Assembly: GCA_910586645.1 (NCBI GenBank)
Contig: CAJUIS010000019.1
Location: 1-50,087, forward strand
Length of the DNA stretch: 50,087 nt
Origin: an uncultured Lachnospiraceae bacterium
Lineage (GTDB): Bacteria > Bacillota > Clostridia > Lachnospirales > Lachnospiraceae
Reading direction: 5' to 3'
Each line of letters opens with the position of its first letter. Position 1 is the first letter of the stretch. A program made the translations under genes and the position numbers. The notes beneath the pieces were generated by a model, which had not been told where the DNA came from, searched no databases, and worked only from the letters and a program-made list of their open reading frames with translations. Shown here piece by piece: positions 1 to 8,505 of this stretch.

Positions 1-780
1 GGCAGCGTTTCTTATAAGACAAAGCAGAATAAACCCAGACCTAAGAATCAATGGTACATAGTGGAGGGAACGCATGAACCAATCATTGACCGTGAGCTGT
101 GGGAGAAAGTTCAAGCGCTGATAGCTCAAAAGGCAAAACCATTTACAGAGGGAAAAATCGGGTTATTTGCTAGAAAAGCACGCTGTATGAATTGCGGATA
201 TGCAATGTCCTCTAATAAGCAAAGAGACGGCAGACGTTATTTAAGGTGTCCTAACCGCCGCGTAGCAAAAGACGCTTGTATTGGTTCTTTTATCTCCGTT
301 TCGAAACTGGAACAGGCAGCAATCGGAGAGATTAACAAGTTATCAGCGGCTTATCTTAACAAAGACAGGTTAGAGCAGGATGCAGTCTTTAACAGTGACC
401 TGCGGGGAAATAAAGAAACTCTCCAAAAGGAAATTGCCGCTTATCAAAAGAAAATCATGGAATATATCAAAGGCATTCGTGAATTGTATTTGGATAAAGT
501 AAAGGGAATTATTACAGAACAAGACTATATGGATTTATCAAAAGACTTCCGGGAACAAAAAGACAGGCTTGAAAAACTGGTGGCGGATAGGAGAGAAAGG
601 CTTGATGTTATCGAAAGAAAAATACAGGCTGGTGACAACAGACGTCAGTTGATTGAGCAATATACAAATCTCGAACATTTAGACAGAGAAATGGTCGAAA
701 AGCTGATTGATTATATACTGGTCGGCAAAAAAGACCCTGCAACTAAGGAAGTGCCTGTTGAAATACATTGGAATTTCTAA
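1..780 (+). CDS. Large serine recombinase, C-terminal part (5'-truncated by window edge)
   Basis: The reading frame is open from base 1 and runs to TAA at 780, so 259 codons of a longer gene are visible. The catalytic N-terminal resolvase domain lies outside the window. What is seen is the end of the recombinase DNA-binding domain (THEPIIDRELWEKVQ, the motif just before the zinc ribbon), a zinc ribbon beginning CMNCGYAM with a later cysteine pair, a long charged coiled-coil region, and a C-terminus ending EIHWNF. This order is typical of site-specific integrases of Tn4451/TndX-like and other large serine recombinases. It probably catalyses integration and excision of the second element in cotJC. 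It differs clearly from the recombinase at 19302-20957, so the two elements have different integrases. The GTG at 61 is an internal valine, not a start. Confidence 0.9.
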   Translation, partial: GSVSYKTKQNKPRPKNQWYIVEGTHEPIIDRELWEKVQALIAQKAKPFTEGKIGLFARKARCMNCGYAMSSNKQRDGRRYLRCPNRRVAKDACIGSFISVSKLEQAAIGEINKLSAAYLNKDRLEQDAVFNSDLRGNKETLQKEIAAYQKKIMEYIKGIRELYLDKVKGIITEQDYMDLSKDFREQKDRLEKLVADRRERLDVIERKIQAGDNRRQLIEQYTNLEHLDREMVEKLIDYILVGKKDPATKEVPVEIHWNF

Positions 781-822
781 GGTTCTCATATCTGATATAA
801 TCATATATCAGATATGAGAACC
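781..822 (+). terminator. Perfect 19-bp inverted repeat after the recombinase gene
   Basis: GGTTCTCATATCTGATATA at 781-799 is followed by the loop ATCA and then its exact reverse complement at 804-822. It begins on the base after the recombinase stop codon. The tail is TTCTCTTAAAA, which is only moderately U-rich. It probably ends the recombinase transcript and may also block antisense reading into the cotJC fragment. An additional role as a recombinase-binding arm near the element end is possible but unsupported. Confidence 0.6.
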
Positions 823-847
823 TTCTCTTAAAACCCAAATGTTGTAC

Positions 848-1087
848 TTACAAAATCGTAGCGTCTGCTGCCATATCCTCCACAATATCTGTAATCGGAT
901 CGGCTTTTACCTGGAATTCACAGGCGTTTTGCGGAATGCCGCCGGCTGCCTGAGGCCATACGCCTAAAGTGTGGTCGATGTAGTAATCGCCGAAGCCGGA
1001 TTCTTTGATTTCTTCCGGGGTGAGATTGCGCGTAAGCTGGTGTACGATGGTTGCGACCATTTCAAAGTGAGCCATTTCTTCGGTACC
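848..1087 (-). pseudogene. cotJC: cotJC middle fragment (manganese catalase-like spore coat protein)
   Basis: Read on the minus strand from the GTACC core (1083-1087), the frame gives GTEEMAHFEMVATIVHQ and continues for about 70 residues to DIVEDMAA. These are recognisable central residues of the CotJC/manganese-catalase family, including Glu and His residues of the di-manganese ferritin-like fold. Upstream of the core the frame enters element sequence (QKKKRNITAAS) and meets a TAG. Downstream it leaves the family near 865 and stops at 848. The piece therefore has neither a native start nor a native end, and it corresponds to residues ~65-135 of CotJC. The N-terminal residues 1-64 are at 21241-21054. 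As the DNA stands here the gene cannot make CotJC. Excision of both elements would restore it. Confidence 0.9.
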
Positions 1088-1097
1088 TATAGAAGCA
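1078..1097. other. Left attachment junction (attL)
   Basis: cotJC sequence to the left reads into the core GTACC (1083-1087). The element begins with TATAGAAGCAGCGG. The arm AGAAGC at 1091-1096 is the mirror of GCTTCT just left of the right-hand core, so a circularised element would carry the site GCTTCT-GTACCTAT-AGAAGC. Coordinates include a few flanking bases. Confidence 0.75.
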
Positions 1098-1187
1098 GCG
1101 GTAATGTTCCGTTTCTTCTTCTGCTATCGGGCCATGAGAACATTTTAGCGGATATTTTTATGGGAGGAATTGTCATGGAAAACCTGC

Positions 1188-4100
1188 TTATGCGGCCATC
1201 TGCAGAGCATTTGCATTTATGCTTTCAATGGCTGTGATGATTTTTTGCAGAGCTGCAATATTATCATTGAAGACTTCCACAAAGTTTATCCCCGGGGCAA
1301 ATTCGTCGTCGGCCAGTTCCTGCTTTTCGAGGGTGCCATGTTTAATAATCCAGTCCTTGATACATTTTACAAAATAAATTTGTGCTTCTGTAAATATGCC
1401 TTCGTCCAAAAATTCTGAAAAAGCTTCATTTGCCGCTGTTTCGGACAGACCGGTGAGGCTTCTGACAAATTTCCCAAGAGGAACATTTGCAGGCATCGCT
1501 TTTTTGTATTCTTCTGCAGTGCCGATATCATGCCAAAAGATGTTTTCCAGTTCGTTCCAATCTTCTTTCGTGAGGGGGATATTATTGCGCAGCTTGTTCA
1601 ATATGGGCTTATCTTCATTTTCGGTTACATATCGGGAGGCGCGGGCATAATAGTCTTCCAGATCATTTTCAGAAGTAAAACGTTCGCCTTTCCGTTCAAA
1701 CAGAACGGCGTCTGTGATATTGATAACTTTGTATTTTATTTCTTTTTTTAAAAATTGCATAAGACAGCGCAGTTCTTCCCGGATTTTATCAATATCCGTC
1801 AGGCTTGCTGTTTTCCAATAAGTCTCCGTTTTAATTTTCGAAAGCATTTCTTTTGCTTTGCGGACTTTTGGGATTGTTCCTTTTTGTTCCAGACTGGCCG
1901 CAATGCGCTGAATTTTGCGGGAGATGGAATGGTATGCGCTTTCGTCAGCTTCTGCTTTTGCAAGGATCATACGGTACATTAAAATGTCTAAGCGCCTTGC
2001 CGCTTCGTCATCATTCAGAGCGGGAACCAGCCTTGCAAGGTGAGAAATGACAGTCTCCGCCTCAACGATATTGAGATACTGGAAAGCGTTTGGATCTGAA
2101 TATTTCTCTACAAATTCGAGCTGCTGCCGGACTTGGAACTGTTCCGTGTTCAGGGAGGCGACGGAGGAAGAAATATCCTGTACCAGCAAAGCGCGGAAAG
2201 GAATCAGTTCATCGGTCTGATGCTTCATATCCTGCAGTTCCCGAATGATATGTACTTTTAGAGAAAATGCTTTTTCGGCAAGAGAGCCGTTGTCTTTTGC
2301 GTCCTTTCCTTTTGGATTTTGTTCGAAAAATGCGAAATTTCCTAGATAGTCAAAAATGTAGAACTGCGTCTTATCTTCACCGGGGCCAAAAAGGTCTTTG
2401 CAAAGACGGGTTCCGCGGCCAAACATCTGCCAGAATTTTGATTTTGAAAATACCTGCTTGTAAAAGACAAGGTTTAATATTTCAGGAACATCTATTCCTG
2501 TATCCAACATATCGACAGATATTGCAATCTGTGGGTATTTGTTTTTATCCTTAAAAGCGGTTAAAAGATCTTCATGGTATTTTTGCTCATGATCAATAAC
2601 TGCTGCAAACTGTCCGGCATATTGCGGGTAAAGGATATCAAACTGTTCCTTGATGAACAGTGCATGTTTGTGTCTCCGGGCAAAGATGATGGTTTTGCCC
2701 AGTTTATCGCCGCCTTCCACTTTCAGACCTTTTTCCATAAGTTCCGTTAAAATGCGGCGTGTGGTGTCTATGTTAAAATATTGCTGGTCAATGGCAGAGC
2801 CGCTGATAAAATCCGGCATTTCATCATCTTCCTCGAACGCGTCTTCATAAGCCTGCTTCTGTTCCGGCGTCAGGTCTTCATAGCGGAGTCCGTGAGTCGG
2901 GATTTGATACAATTTTTCAATGCAGTGATAGTCTACGAGATGGCGTTCGTTCAAAGCTTCATCATATTCGTAGGCGTAAGTCGGCATATTGTCTTCAAGG
3001 TCAAAAAATTCATAGGTGTTATGGCCGACGTCACTTTTTGGAGTGGCGGTGAGGCCGACGAGCAGAGCGTCAAAATAGTCAAAAATAGCACGGTATTTTT
3101 TGAATATGCTTCTATGGGCTTCGTCCACAATAATCAGATCAAAATGACCGGGTGTGAACAGAAGACGGCCGTCCTCTGTTTTTTCCTCGTTTATAGCGTT
3201 CATAATTGTGGGGTAGGTTGAAAAAATGGCCCGGTCTGTCGGCTTATCTTCGCCGCGTTCCAGCAGGTTGCAGGTTGACAGGTTTGGCATATGCCTGGTA
3301 AATGCCTGTTTTGCCTGTTTTACTAATTCTTTGCGGTCTGCCAGAAACAGGATATTTGTGATCCATCTGTGAGAGGTCAGAACATCAACAAGGGAGACAG
3401 ACGTCCTTGTTTTTCCAGTGCCGGTTGCCATGACGAGCAATGCTTTCCTTCGCTTGTTCGTATATTCTTCACACACCCTCTGGATAGCGATTTTCTGGTA
3501 ATCGCGGTCTGTAATGGCCGGGTTGATGTCTAACTGGTGAAATTCTTTTGCAAGAGTCCGGCGATCGATGATTCGCTGTAAATCCTGTTTGGAAAAAACG
3601 GAGTATACTTTTCTCTCCGGATAGTTCATATCATCCCAGAACCATGTGATATAGCCGTTTGTGTAAAAAATAAGGGGACGTTGGCCAGTCATTTTTTCTA
3701 AGCAGTTGGCATAGAGGAATGCCTGATGCCGGCCGGTTTTTGGATCGGCAGCAGTCTTTTTGGCTTCTACAACGGCCAGGGGTTTTCCATTGTCTCCATA
3801 TAGTACATAATCAGCCTTGCCGGCGCCGGACTCGTTAGGCATGCCAATTACGGGAACCTCTTCTATGCAGTCCTGACCGAAAGTCCATCCCATGGATTTA
3901 ATGGTTATATCAATGATGCTGCTCCTGGTCTCAGCTTCGTTTCTATGGTCAGGGGAGAAGGTTCTCCTCTGCTGGTTTTCCTGCCGCATGGCCGCCATTT
4001 CTGCCCGCAGTTTTTTCATTTCCTCGGCCATTTTTGCCCGGTCTTTTGAACGGTCATCCAGTTCTTTTTGAAGCCTTTCAAATTCATTTAAAGAAACGTT

Positions 4101-4535
4101 TTGGTTCTTATTTGTTTTAAGCAGTGATTCGTCAAAAGCGCGTTCTGTAAATTCTGAGCCATAGCAATAGTTGATGAACATGACGAAATCAAAAAGATTG
4201 GAGAGGGAAAGCACAGCTTCCTTATAAGTGACCTGCTTGCTGGTGTGCGCAGCGAAGTTGCCCAGCTTGATAATAAAGCGGAGACGGTTTAGAATATCTT
4301 CGTCAACCGAATCGGTAAAGGTTGGGTTGAATACCAGTGCAGAGAAATTATCCTTATAGGGCATCCGTAATGACGGGTCAATGGAATAGAGCCATTTTAC
4401 CGCAAGTTCAGCGCTTTTACGTACGCCAAGAGCGCAGAGAGCAGGGCTTGCGGAGATGGAGTTTTCCGCCTCTATGCAGGCATCTGAAAATGCTTTAAAT
4501 TGACCGTCTCTTTGCAAAAAGTCAAAATTTGTCAT
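1188..4535 (-). CDS. hsdR: Type I restriction enzyme, R (endonuclease/translocase) subunit
   Basis: This 1115-aa protein provides ATP-driven DNA translocation and cleavage in a type I restriction-modification complex with HsdM and HsdS. Residues ~1-140 resemble the DUF4145 domain common at the front of HsdR proteins. Residues ~150-192 are a charged coiled coil. A PD-(D/E)XK nuclease core follows, with D242 and the E257-A-K259 triad. The superfamily 2 helicase motifs are clear: GTGKT at 372-376, DEAH at 471-474, GLTATP at 494-499, then DTGIDVPE and QMFGRGTR. The length fits the family and no key residue is missing. AAAGGAG precedes the ATG at 4535. It is last in the order hsdM, small gene, hsdS, hsdR, with 33 bp from hsdS, and its stop lies only ~100 bp inside the element's left end. 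Confidence 0.95.
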   Translation of the reverse strand: MTNFDFLQRDGQFKAFSDACIEAENSISASPALCALGVRKSAELAVKWLYSIDPSLRMPYKDNFSALVFNPTFTDSVDEDILNRLRFIIKLGNFAAHTSKQVTYKEAVLSLSNLFDFVMFINYCYGSEFTERAFDESLLKTNKNQNVSLNEFERLQKELDDRSKDRAKMAEEMKKLRAEMAAMRQENQQRRTFSPDHRNEAETRSSIIDITIKSMGWTFGQDCIEEVPVIGMPNESGAGKADYVLYGDNGKPLAVVEAKKTAADPKTGRHQAFLYANCLEKMTGQRPLIFYTNGYITWFWDDMNYPERKVYSVFSKQDLQRIIDRRTLAKEFHQLDINPAITDRDYQKIAIQRVCEEYTNKRRKALLVMATGTGKTRTSVSLVDVLTSHRWITNILFLADRKELVKQAKQAFTRHMPNLSTCNLLERGEDKPTDRAIFSTYPTIMNAINEEKTEDGRLLFTPGHFDLIIVDEAHRSIFKKYRAIFDYFDALLVGLTATPKSDVGHNTYEFFDLEDNMPTYAYEYDEALNERHLVDYHCIEKLYQIPTHGLRYEDLTPEQKQAYEDAFEEDDEMPDFISGSAIDQQYFNIDTTRRILTELMEKGLKVEGGDKLGKTIIFARRHKHALFIKEQFDILYPQYAGQFAAVIDHEQKYHEDLLTAFKDKNKYPQIAISVDMLDTGIDVPEILNLVFYKQVFSKSKFWQMFGRGTRLCKDLFGPGEDKTQFYIFDYLGNFAFFEQNPKGKDAKDNGSLAEKAFSLKVHIIRELQDMKHQTDELIPFRALLVQDISSSVASLNTEQFQVRQQLEFVEKYSDPNAFQYLNIVEAETVISHLARLVPALNDDEAARRLDILMYRMILAKAEADESAYHSISRKIQRIAASLEQKGTIPKVRKAKEMLSKIKTETYWKTASLTDIDKIREELRCLMQFLKKEIKYKVINITDAVLFERKGERFTSENDLEDYYARASRYVTENEDKPILNKLRNNIPLTKEDWNELENIFWHDIGTAEEYKKAMPANVPLGKFVRSLTGLSETAANEAFSEFLDEGIFTEAQIYFVKCIKDWIIKHGTLEKQELADDEFAPGINFVEVFNDNIAALQKIITAIESINANALQMAA

Positions 4536-4568
4536 AAAATTTTCTCCTTTCTCAGTAGGATTTCCATT

Positions 4569-5672
4569 TTAGCCAAAGTATTCCTGCATAAGTGATGCTT
4601 TCAAATATTCTGTTTTTTTCAAGCATTCTTTTACTGCCAATTTTGATTTGTCTATTTCCTGGACGAAGGTGGCGAAGGTATTTTGTGAACTAAGAGGTGG
4701 CAAAAGAACCTCCAATTTTTTTAACATTGTTATGGATAGGTAACTAACAGTAGAGCCAGCAATGGTTGAATCAAACTGTTTTCTAAATCCAGGCATATGA
4801 AATAAATAGTAAATGTAATTGGAAGATACATCTTGGCGCATATTATACATCCAACTTATCATTCCATCTTGAAAGTAAAATTTATCGGTTTCTTTCACGA
4901 TATAGCAAGACCCCAATGTCCCACGAGCGGTCACTAATATATCGCCAGATTTTGGTACATAACCATTTTGTTTCAGATTTTCATACTGTTCTTCGGATAT
5001 ATAGAGGCTCGGTACATTATTACCAGTTTTTATTATCTCTGTCAAATCAGAGATTCTAAGAAATGGTACACCGCTTTTGGTCTGCTCATTTTGATAAATG
5101 CGTTTACTTGATCCAATAGTGAAAAGTTCCCCCATTTTTACTACGGGAAGCTTCATAGCATTACTTTCTGGATCGCCAAACATCTCCACAAACCGTGATT
5201 TGACAAGTTGATCAAGCAATATCAACTTACTATTTAAAATTTTAATTATTTGTGTCACAATATCAAAAATTTCAACTATTTTGTCTTGAGCGCTTCTATC
5301 TGGCAAATCAATAGGAATATTTAAAATGTAATTTTTTGATATGTGCTGTAATCCGGCTCCCTTAAAACCATCTTGTAAGAGATGAATCTGTCCTGAAAGA
5401 TAGTAATATACCATTTTCAAATTGGCATTTCCATTACCATAAACTACGATACAGTCAGTAGATGTGGAGAAAGGTTCATTGCAATAATGAATACTGGCAG
5501 CGCCACCAGTTCCAAATATCAGAGATTCTTCATCATACTGATAATCATTTAAAAATTTGTTCTGTACAGAACTGGATGTGAAGAACTTGTAATCGCCAAC
5601 TTCCAATCCTTCTTTTGCTTTGATTTTGGATTTTGGCTGAGGTATAAACAATTTTCCTAAAGTAGTGTTCAT
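4569..5672 (-). CDS. hsdS: Type I restriction-modification specificity subunit S
   Basis: This 367-aa protein determines which DNA sequence the complex recognises. It has the usual two target-recognition halves. The first (~1-150) ends in LPDRSAQDKIVEIFD and a helical spacer with KSRFVEMFGDPES. The second (~195-355) ends in LLPPLSSQNTFATFV and a C-terminal helix. Helical spacers after each recognition domain are the hallmark of HsdS. A longer frame extends to 5711, but the ATG at 5672 is preceded by AAAGGAGGT at good spacing and overlaps the stop of the upstream small gene (ATGA), so 5672 is chosen. Each half carries a different recognition sequence, so the target cannot be read from the sequence. 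Confidence 0.92.
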   Translation of the reverse strand: MNTTLGKLFIPQPKSKIKAKEGLEVGDYKFFTSSSVQNKFLNDYQYDEESLIFGTGGAASIHYCNEPFSTSTDCIVVYGNGNANLKMVYYYLSGQIHLLQDGFKGAGLQHISKNYILNIPIDLPDRSAQDKIVEIFDIVTQIIKILNSKLILLDQLVKSRFVEMFGDPESNAMKLPVVKMGELFTIGSSKRIYQNEQTKSGVPFLRISDLTEIIKTGNNVPSLYISEEQYENLKQNGYVPKSGDILVTARGTLGSCYIVKETDKFYFQDGMISWMYNMRQDVSSNYIYYLFHMPGFRKQFDSTIAGSTVSYLSITMLKKLEVLLPPLSSQNTFATFVQEIDKSKLAVKECLKKTEYLKASLMQEYFG

Positions 5673-5908
5673 GCCACAGTCACCTCCTTTGTCTTTTCCA
5701 TTACTTTCCATAGATTAACAAGTTGGTCAAACAATTTCAGAATATGGTTGGTTCTTATTTTAGTTTTGGGCTTTGCCGCACAGAAACCGATGGAATAGAT
5801 CTGTTGTTCAGTTTCTGTATCCAAAAGGATAGTTTTTTTTGTGCCATTAAAGTTTTTGACGGCAGAGCCGGTGATATAAACGAAATCGGTAAAGGGAAGT
5901 TTATTCAT
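5669..5908 (-). CDS. 79-aa protein of unknown function inside the hsd operon
   Basis: This short frame is tightly coupled at both ends. Its ATG overlaps the hsdM stop (TTATGA), and its TGA overlaps the hsdS ATG (ATGA). That strongly suggests it is translated. The protein starts MNKLPFTDFVYITGSAVKNF and is mixed in charge, with no membrane segment, cysteine pair or recognisable motif. I do not recognise the family. Its position suggests a part in the restriction-modification complex, such as regulating HsdS/HsdM assembly or restriction activity, but that is inference from neighbourhood only. It could also be a degenerate remnant of a specificity or accessory gene that persists because it links translation of hsdM and hsdS. 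Confidence 0.6.
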   Translation of the reverse strand: MNKLPFTDFVYITGSAVKNFNGTKKTILLDTETEQQIYSIGFCAAKPKTKIRTNHILKLFDQLVNLWKVMEKTKEVTVA

Positions 5909-7368
5909 AATTTGCCCTCCAATTCTAAAAGCGCATTGCCCAAAGACTTATATAAGCTGTTTAATTCGGCGAGAATATCTGAAGAAGGCGGATATTCCTG
6001 CGCTATATATTCAATTTTTTTGTATTTATTGATGGACAGATCATAATTGTTTTCCCGAATTTCGTCTGCAGGAACCATGAAACTTTGTTCTGTGCGTTCA
6101 CGGCCCGCTTCTGCATCAAGGTGGAGGAATCGTTTTACAATATCGTCAATGTCGCCGCAATTTCCCAGATCTTCGCGTTTATCATCCAGGCTGAACCCAT
6201 CGGATTTCATGTCATAGAACCATACATTATCAGTTCCGCCGGAGCCGGTTTTTGTAAAGATCAGCACGGCGGTAGAGACTCCGGCATAAGGTTTGAATAC
6301 ACCGGAAGGCATGGAGATGACTGCCTGGAGCATATTGTTGTCAATAATTTCCCTTCGGATGGACTGGTGCGCTTTGGAGGATCCGAAAAGCACACCGTCC
6401 GGCACGATGCAGGCGCACCGGCCGCCAGCGTCCAGCATACGCAGGAAAAGGGCAAGGAATAAAAGCTCCGTCTTTGCAGTCTTGACAACATTTGTAAGGC
6501 TGGGGGCGACGGCATCACTGTCCAGGGAGCCTTTGAATGGAGGATTTGCAAGTATCAAAGAATACTTGTTCTCATCCGAATTGTTTTTTGACAATGAATC
6601 ATTGAAGCGGATATCCGCGTGATCCATGCCATGGAGGATAGTGTTCATAGCAGTGATGCGGAGCATAGTCTGGTCAGTGTCATAGCCGGTGAACATATTA
6701 TTCTGGTAATGATCCAATGCTTTTTTATCCAGGCGGAGGGTACGTTCATTTTTTTCACGGATATATTGGCCGGAAACAATGAGAAAGCCGCCTGTGCCGC
6801 AGGCGGGATCTGAAATGGTGTCTGTGATTTTGGGCTGCATCATCCGGACTATCATTTGGATAATATGGCGCGGGGTTCTGAACTGTCCAATGCGCCCGGC
6901 GGTCTGCAGCTTGGAAATCATATATTCGTACAAATCTCCTTTGAGATCTCTGTTATTCAATGGCAATTTTGAGACTGCCGTTACAACTTTTTCTGTGATC
7001 AGGGCGTTCGGCAGGGCAAAGGAGGCGTCTTTCATATAGCGGGCATAGGAACTTTTTTTTTCGGTATTCAGTTTTTTGATGAATGGAAATACTTTTGTTC
7101 CTAAAATGGAATAAATTTCTTCCGCTTTGAGATTCTGAAACCGGCTCCATCTCAGACTTTGTCCGTTTTCATCCTGCGGAAAAATGCGCTCGCTTACAAT
7201 GCCGAGCAGGGCGTCTTTTTTTTCATTCGCCATTTCTATATCATCAAGGGATTTAATGAAAAACAAATATGTAAGCTGCTCGATCACTATTAAAGGATTT
7301 GCGATTCCGTAGGAATACATATCATCCCATATTTTATCGATCTGGTTCTTTAATTCTCCCGTAATCAT
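5905..7368 (-). CDS. hsdM: Type I restriction-modification DNA methyltransferase subunit M
   Basis: This 487-aa N6-adenine methyltransferase protects host DNA and forms the core of the restriction complex. An N-terminal helical HsdM_N region (~1-130) starts LKNQIDKIWDDMYSYG. The SAM-binding motif I is DPACGTGGF (188-196) and the catalytic motif IV is NPPF (275-278), which marks N6-adenine methylation. A C-terminal segment contacts HsdS. The frame is open to 7389, but ATG 7368 has GGAGG at proper distance (GGAGGAAAAAGAACG before ATG), so MITGELK is taken as the start. It is first in the minus-strand hsd operon, with a candidate promoter at 7527-7555. Confidence 0.95.
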   Translation of the reverse strand: MITGELKNQIDKIWDDMYSYGIANPLIVIEQLTYLFFIKSLDDIEMANEKKDALLGIVSERIFPQDENGQSLRWSRFQNLKAEEIYSILGTKVFPFIKKLNTEKKSSYARYMKDASFALPNALITEKVVTAVSKLPLNNRDLKGDLYEYMISKLQTAGRIGQFRTPRHIIQMIVRMMQPKITDTISDPACGTGGFLIVSGQYIREKNERTLRLDKKALDHYQNNMFTGYDTDQTMLRITAMNTILHGMDHADIRFNDSLSKNNSDENKYSLILANPPFKGSLDSDAVAPSLTNVVKTAKTELLFLALFLRMLDAGGRCACIVPDGVLFGSSKAHQSIRREIIDNNMLQAVISMPSGVFKPYAGVSTAVLIFTKTGSGGTDNVWFYDMKSDGFSLDDKREDLGNCGDIDDIVKRFLHLDAEAGRERTEQSFMVPADEIRENNYDLSINKYKKIEYIAQEYPPSSDILAELNSLYKSLGNALLELEGKL

Positions 7369-7526
7369 CGTTCTTTTTCCTCCAAACATTCGTAAGTTTT
7401 CTTTGGCATAATATCAGCATTCGGATTTTGCATTTTTCAAAATAAAATCCCTGCCGGATATGAGGCGTCTCAATGCGTAAAGAGCTGTTCCTGTCTAATG
7501 ATAAGATGCGGTTTTAGTTTAACGTT

Positions 7527-7555
7527 ATAGTACCATTAATAGTTGTCATTATCAA
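7527..7555 (-). promoter_or_regulatory. Candidate sigma-A promoter for hsdM-hsdS-hsdR
   Basis: On the minus strand there is a -35 TTGATA (7555-7550), a 17-bp spacer and a -10 TACTAT (7532-7527). It lies about 160 bp upstream of the hsdM start. Matches are 5/6 and 4/6, so this is a moderate prediction. Confidence 0.45.
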
Positions 7556-7690
7556 TAAAACAGCCGCAAATTTTGATTCTCCGGAAGAAGAAAACCTGCA
7601 ACAGAAGCCAGGGATGGGAAGAAACGCATTGCCTGCATCCTGTCGTTTTTTAGTTAATAGGGACGTTTGCTCTGGAAGGTATTTTCTTGA

Positions 7691-7719
7691 TTGTATTCTC
7701 AGTTGTTACGATTTATAAT
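7691..7719 (+). promoter_or_regulatory. Candidate promoter for the two-component system
   Basis: A perfect -10 TATAAT lies at 7714-7719, 17 bp after TTGTAT at 7691-7696, which is a weak -35. It is about 90 bp upstream of the response regulator ATG. The weak -35 would suit an activated or autoregulated promoter. Confidence 0.45.
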
Positions 7720-7811
7720 ATCCATAATAAGCGGTGCGCGGCTGCTTTTAAAGCCTGCGTCAGGGCTAAAAGACGAATTTTTTTAGAAAAAAGATAAGGA
7801 GGAGCCAGGCA

Positions 7812-8501
7812 ATGAATAAGATTTTATTGGTTGAAGATGATGTGGAAATCAGTACGATGCTAAAGAATTTTCTGACGACAGAAAAATTTGAGGTAATTAC
7901 AGCGTATGATGGAAAAAGCGCCTGTGAAAAAGCTCTTTCGGATCAGTTTAGTCTGGTTTTGCTTGATTTGATGCTGCCCGGGATGAACGGCATTGAGGTT
8001 ATGGAAAAAATCAGGGAAAACAGCTCTGTTCCGATTATTATTATATCAGCGAAAGACACTGATTCTGATAAGACGCTTGGTTTGGGGCTGGGAGCGGATG
8101 ATTATATTACAAAACCGTTTTCCGTCACAGAAGTATTAGCGCGGATCAAAGCAAATATCCGGAGGAATACACAATATGCCGCAGGCGCTTCAGAGCGGCA
8201 GCCAATACTTCAAAAGGGAAATCTGGTTATGAATCTGAATGAGTATTCTGTAACAAAAAACGGAAGCAAAATAGAACTTACGTCAAAGGAATTTGAAATT
8301 TTAAAACTGTTGCTGCAGAATCCAGGGAAAGTATATACCAAAGGACAGATCTATTCTCTTGTCTGGAATGATATCTATTATGGGGATGAAAACGCCGTTA
8401 ATGTCCATATCAGCAGATTGCGGAATAAGATAGAGGATAATCCCCGCAAACCTCAGTATGTCATTACGGTATGGGGAATTGGATACAGGTTGGGGGAGTG
8501 A
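7812..8501 (+). CDS. OmpR/PhoB-family response regulator
   Basis: This is a 229-aa cytoplasmic DNA-binding regulator. The receiver domain (1-~115) has the acidic pocket (EDD at 8-10), phospho-acceptor D52 in LLDLMLPGMNG, the S/T switch in IIISAKD and K101 in TKPF. The winged-helix output domain (~130-229) has EFEILKLLLQNPGKVYT and ends with GIGYRLGE, the classic OmpR-type wing. GGAGGAG precedes the ATG. It is followed 4 bp later by its histidine kinase gene. The pair precedes an ABC exporter, the usual arrangement for sensing and exporting peptide antibiotics or other envelope stressors. The target is inferred to be the ABC operon just downstream. Confidence 0.93.
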   Translation: MNKILLVEDDVEISTMLKNFLTTEKFEVITAYDGKSACEKALSDQFSLVLLDLMLPGMNGIEVMEKIRENSSVPIIIISAKDTDSDKTLGLGLGADDYITKPFSVTEVLARIKANIRRNTQYAAGASERQPILQKGNLVMNLNEYSVTKNGSKIELTSKEFEILKLLLQNPGKVYTKGQIYSLVWNDIYYGDENAVNVHISRLRNKIEDNPRKPQYVITVWGIGYRLGE

Positions 8502-8505
8502 AAAG

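Larger units (their letters stand above)
1..868. mobile_element. Right end of a second integrative element inserted in cotJC (partial)
   Basis: The DNA left of about position 865 is foreign to cotJC. The cotJC middle fragment reads normally through the residues DIVEDMAA and then diverges into an unrelated tail and a stop. Immediately outside lie a large serine recombinase gene (1-780), a perfect hairpin and about 45 bp of edge sequence. This is the same layout as the right end of the 20-kb element described below, where the recombinase gene also ends about 95 bp from the junction. The inference is that a separate serine-recombinase element sits in the same gene. Its left end and the remaining cotJC codons are outside the window, so its size and exact core are unknown. 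The junction is placed at 860-872 only by loss of CotJC similarity. Confidence 0.7.
7369..7811. other. 443-bp divergent intergenic region between hsdM and the response regulator gene
   Basis: This stretch holds two opposed candidate promoters, one for hsd (7527-7555, minus) and one for the two-component operon (7691-7719, plus). A plus frame of about 60 codons is open between them, but it lacks a credible start or ribosome site and I do not call a gene. Nothing else recognisable is seen. Confidence 0.5.

Noticed and set aside
7515..7710. Plus-strand open frame of about 60 codons upstream of the response regulator
   Set aside because: It has no ATG near a ribosome site, overlaps a likely hsd promoter and resembles no known protein.
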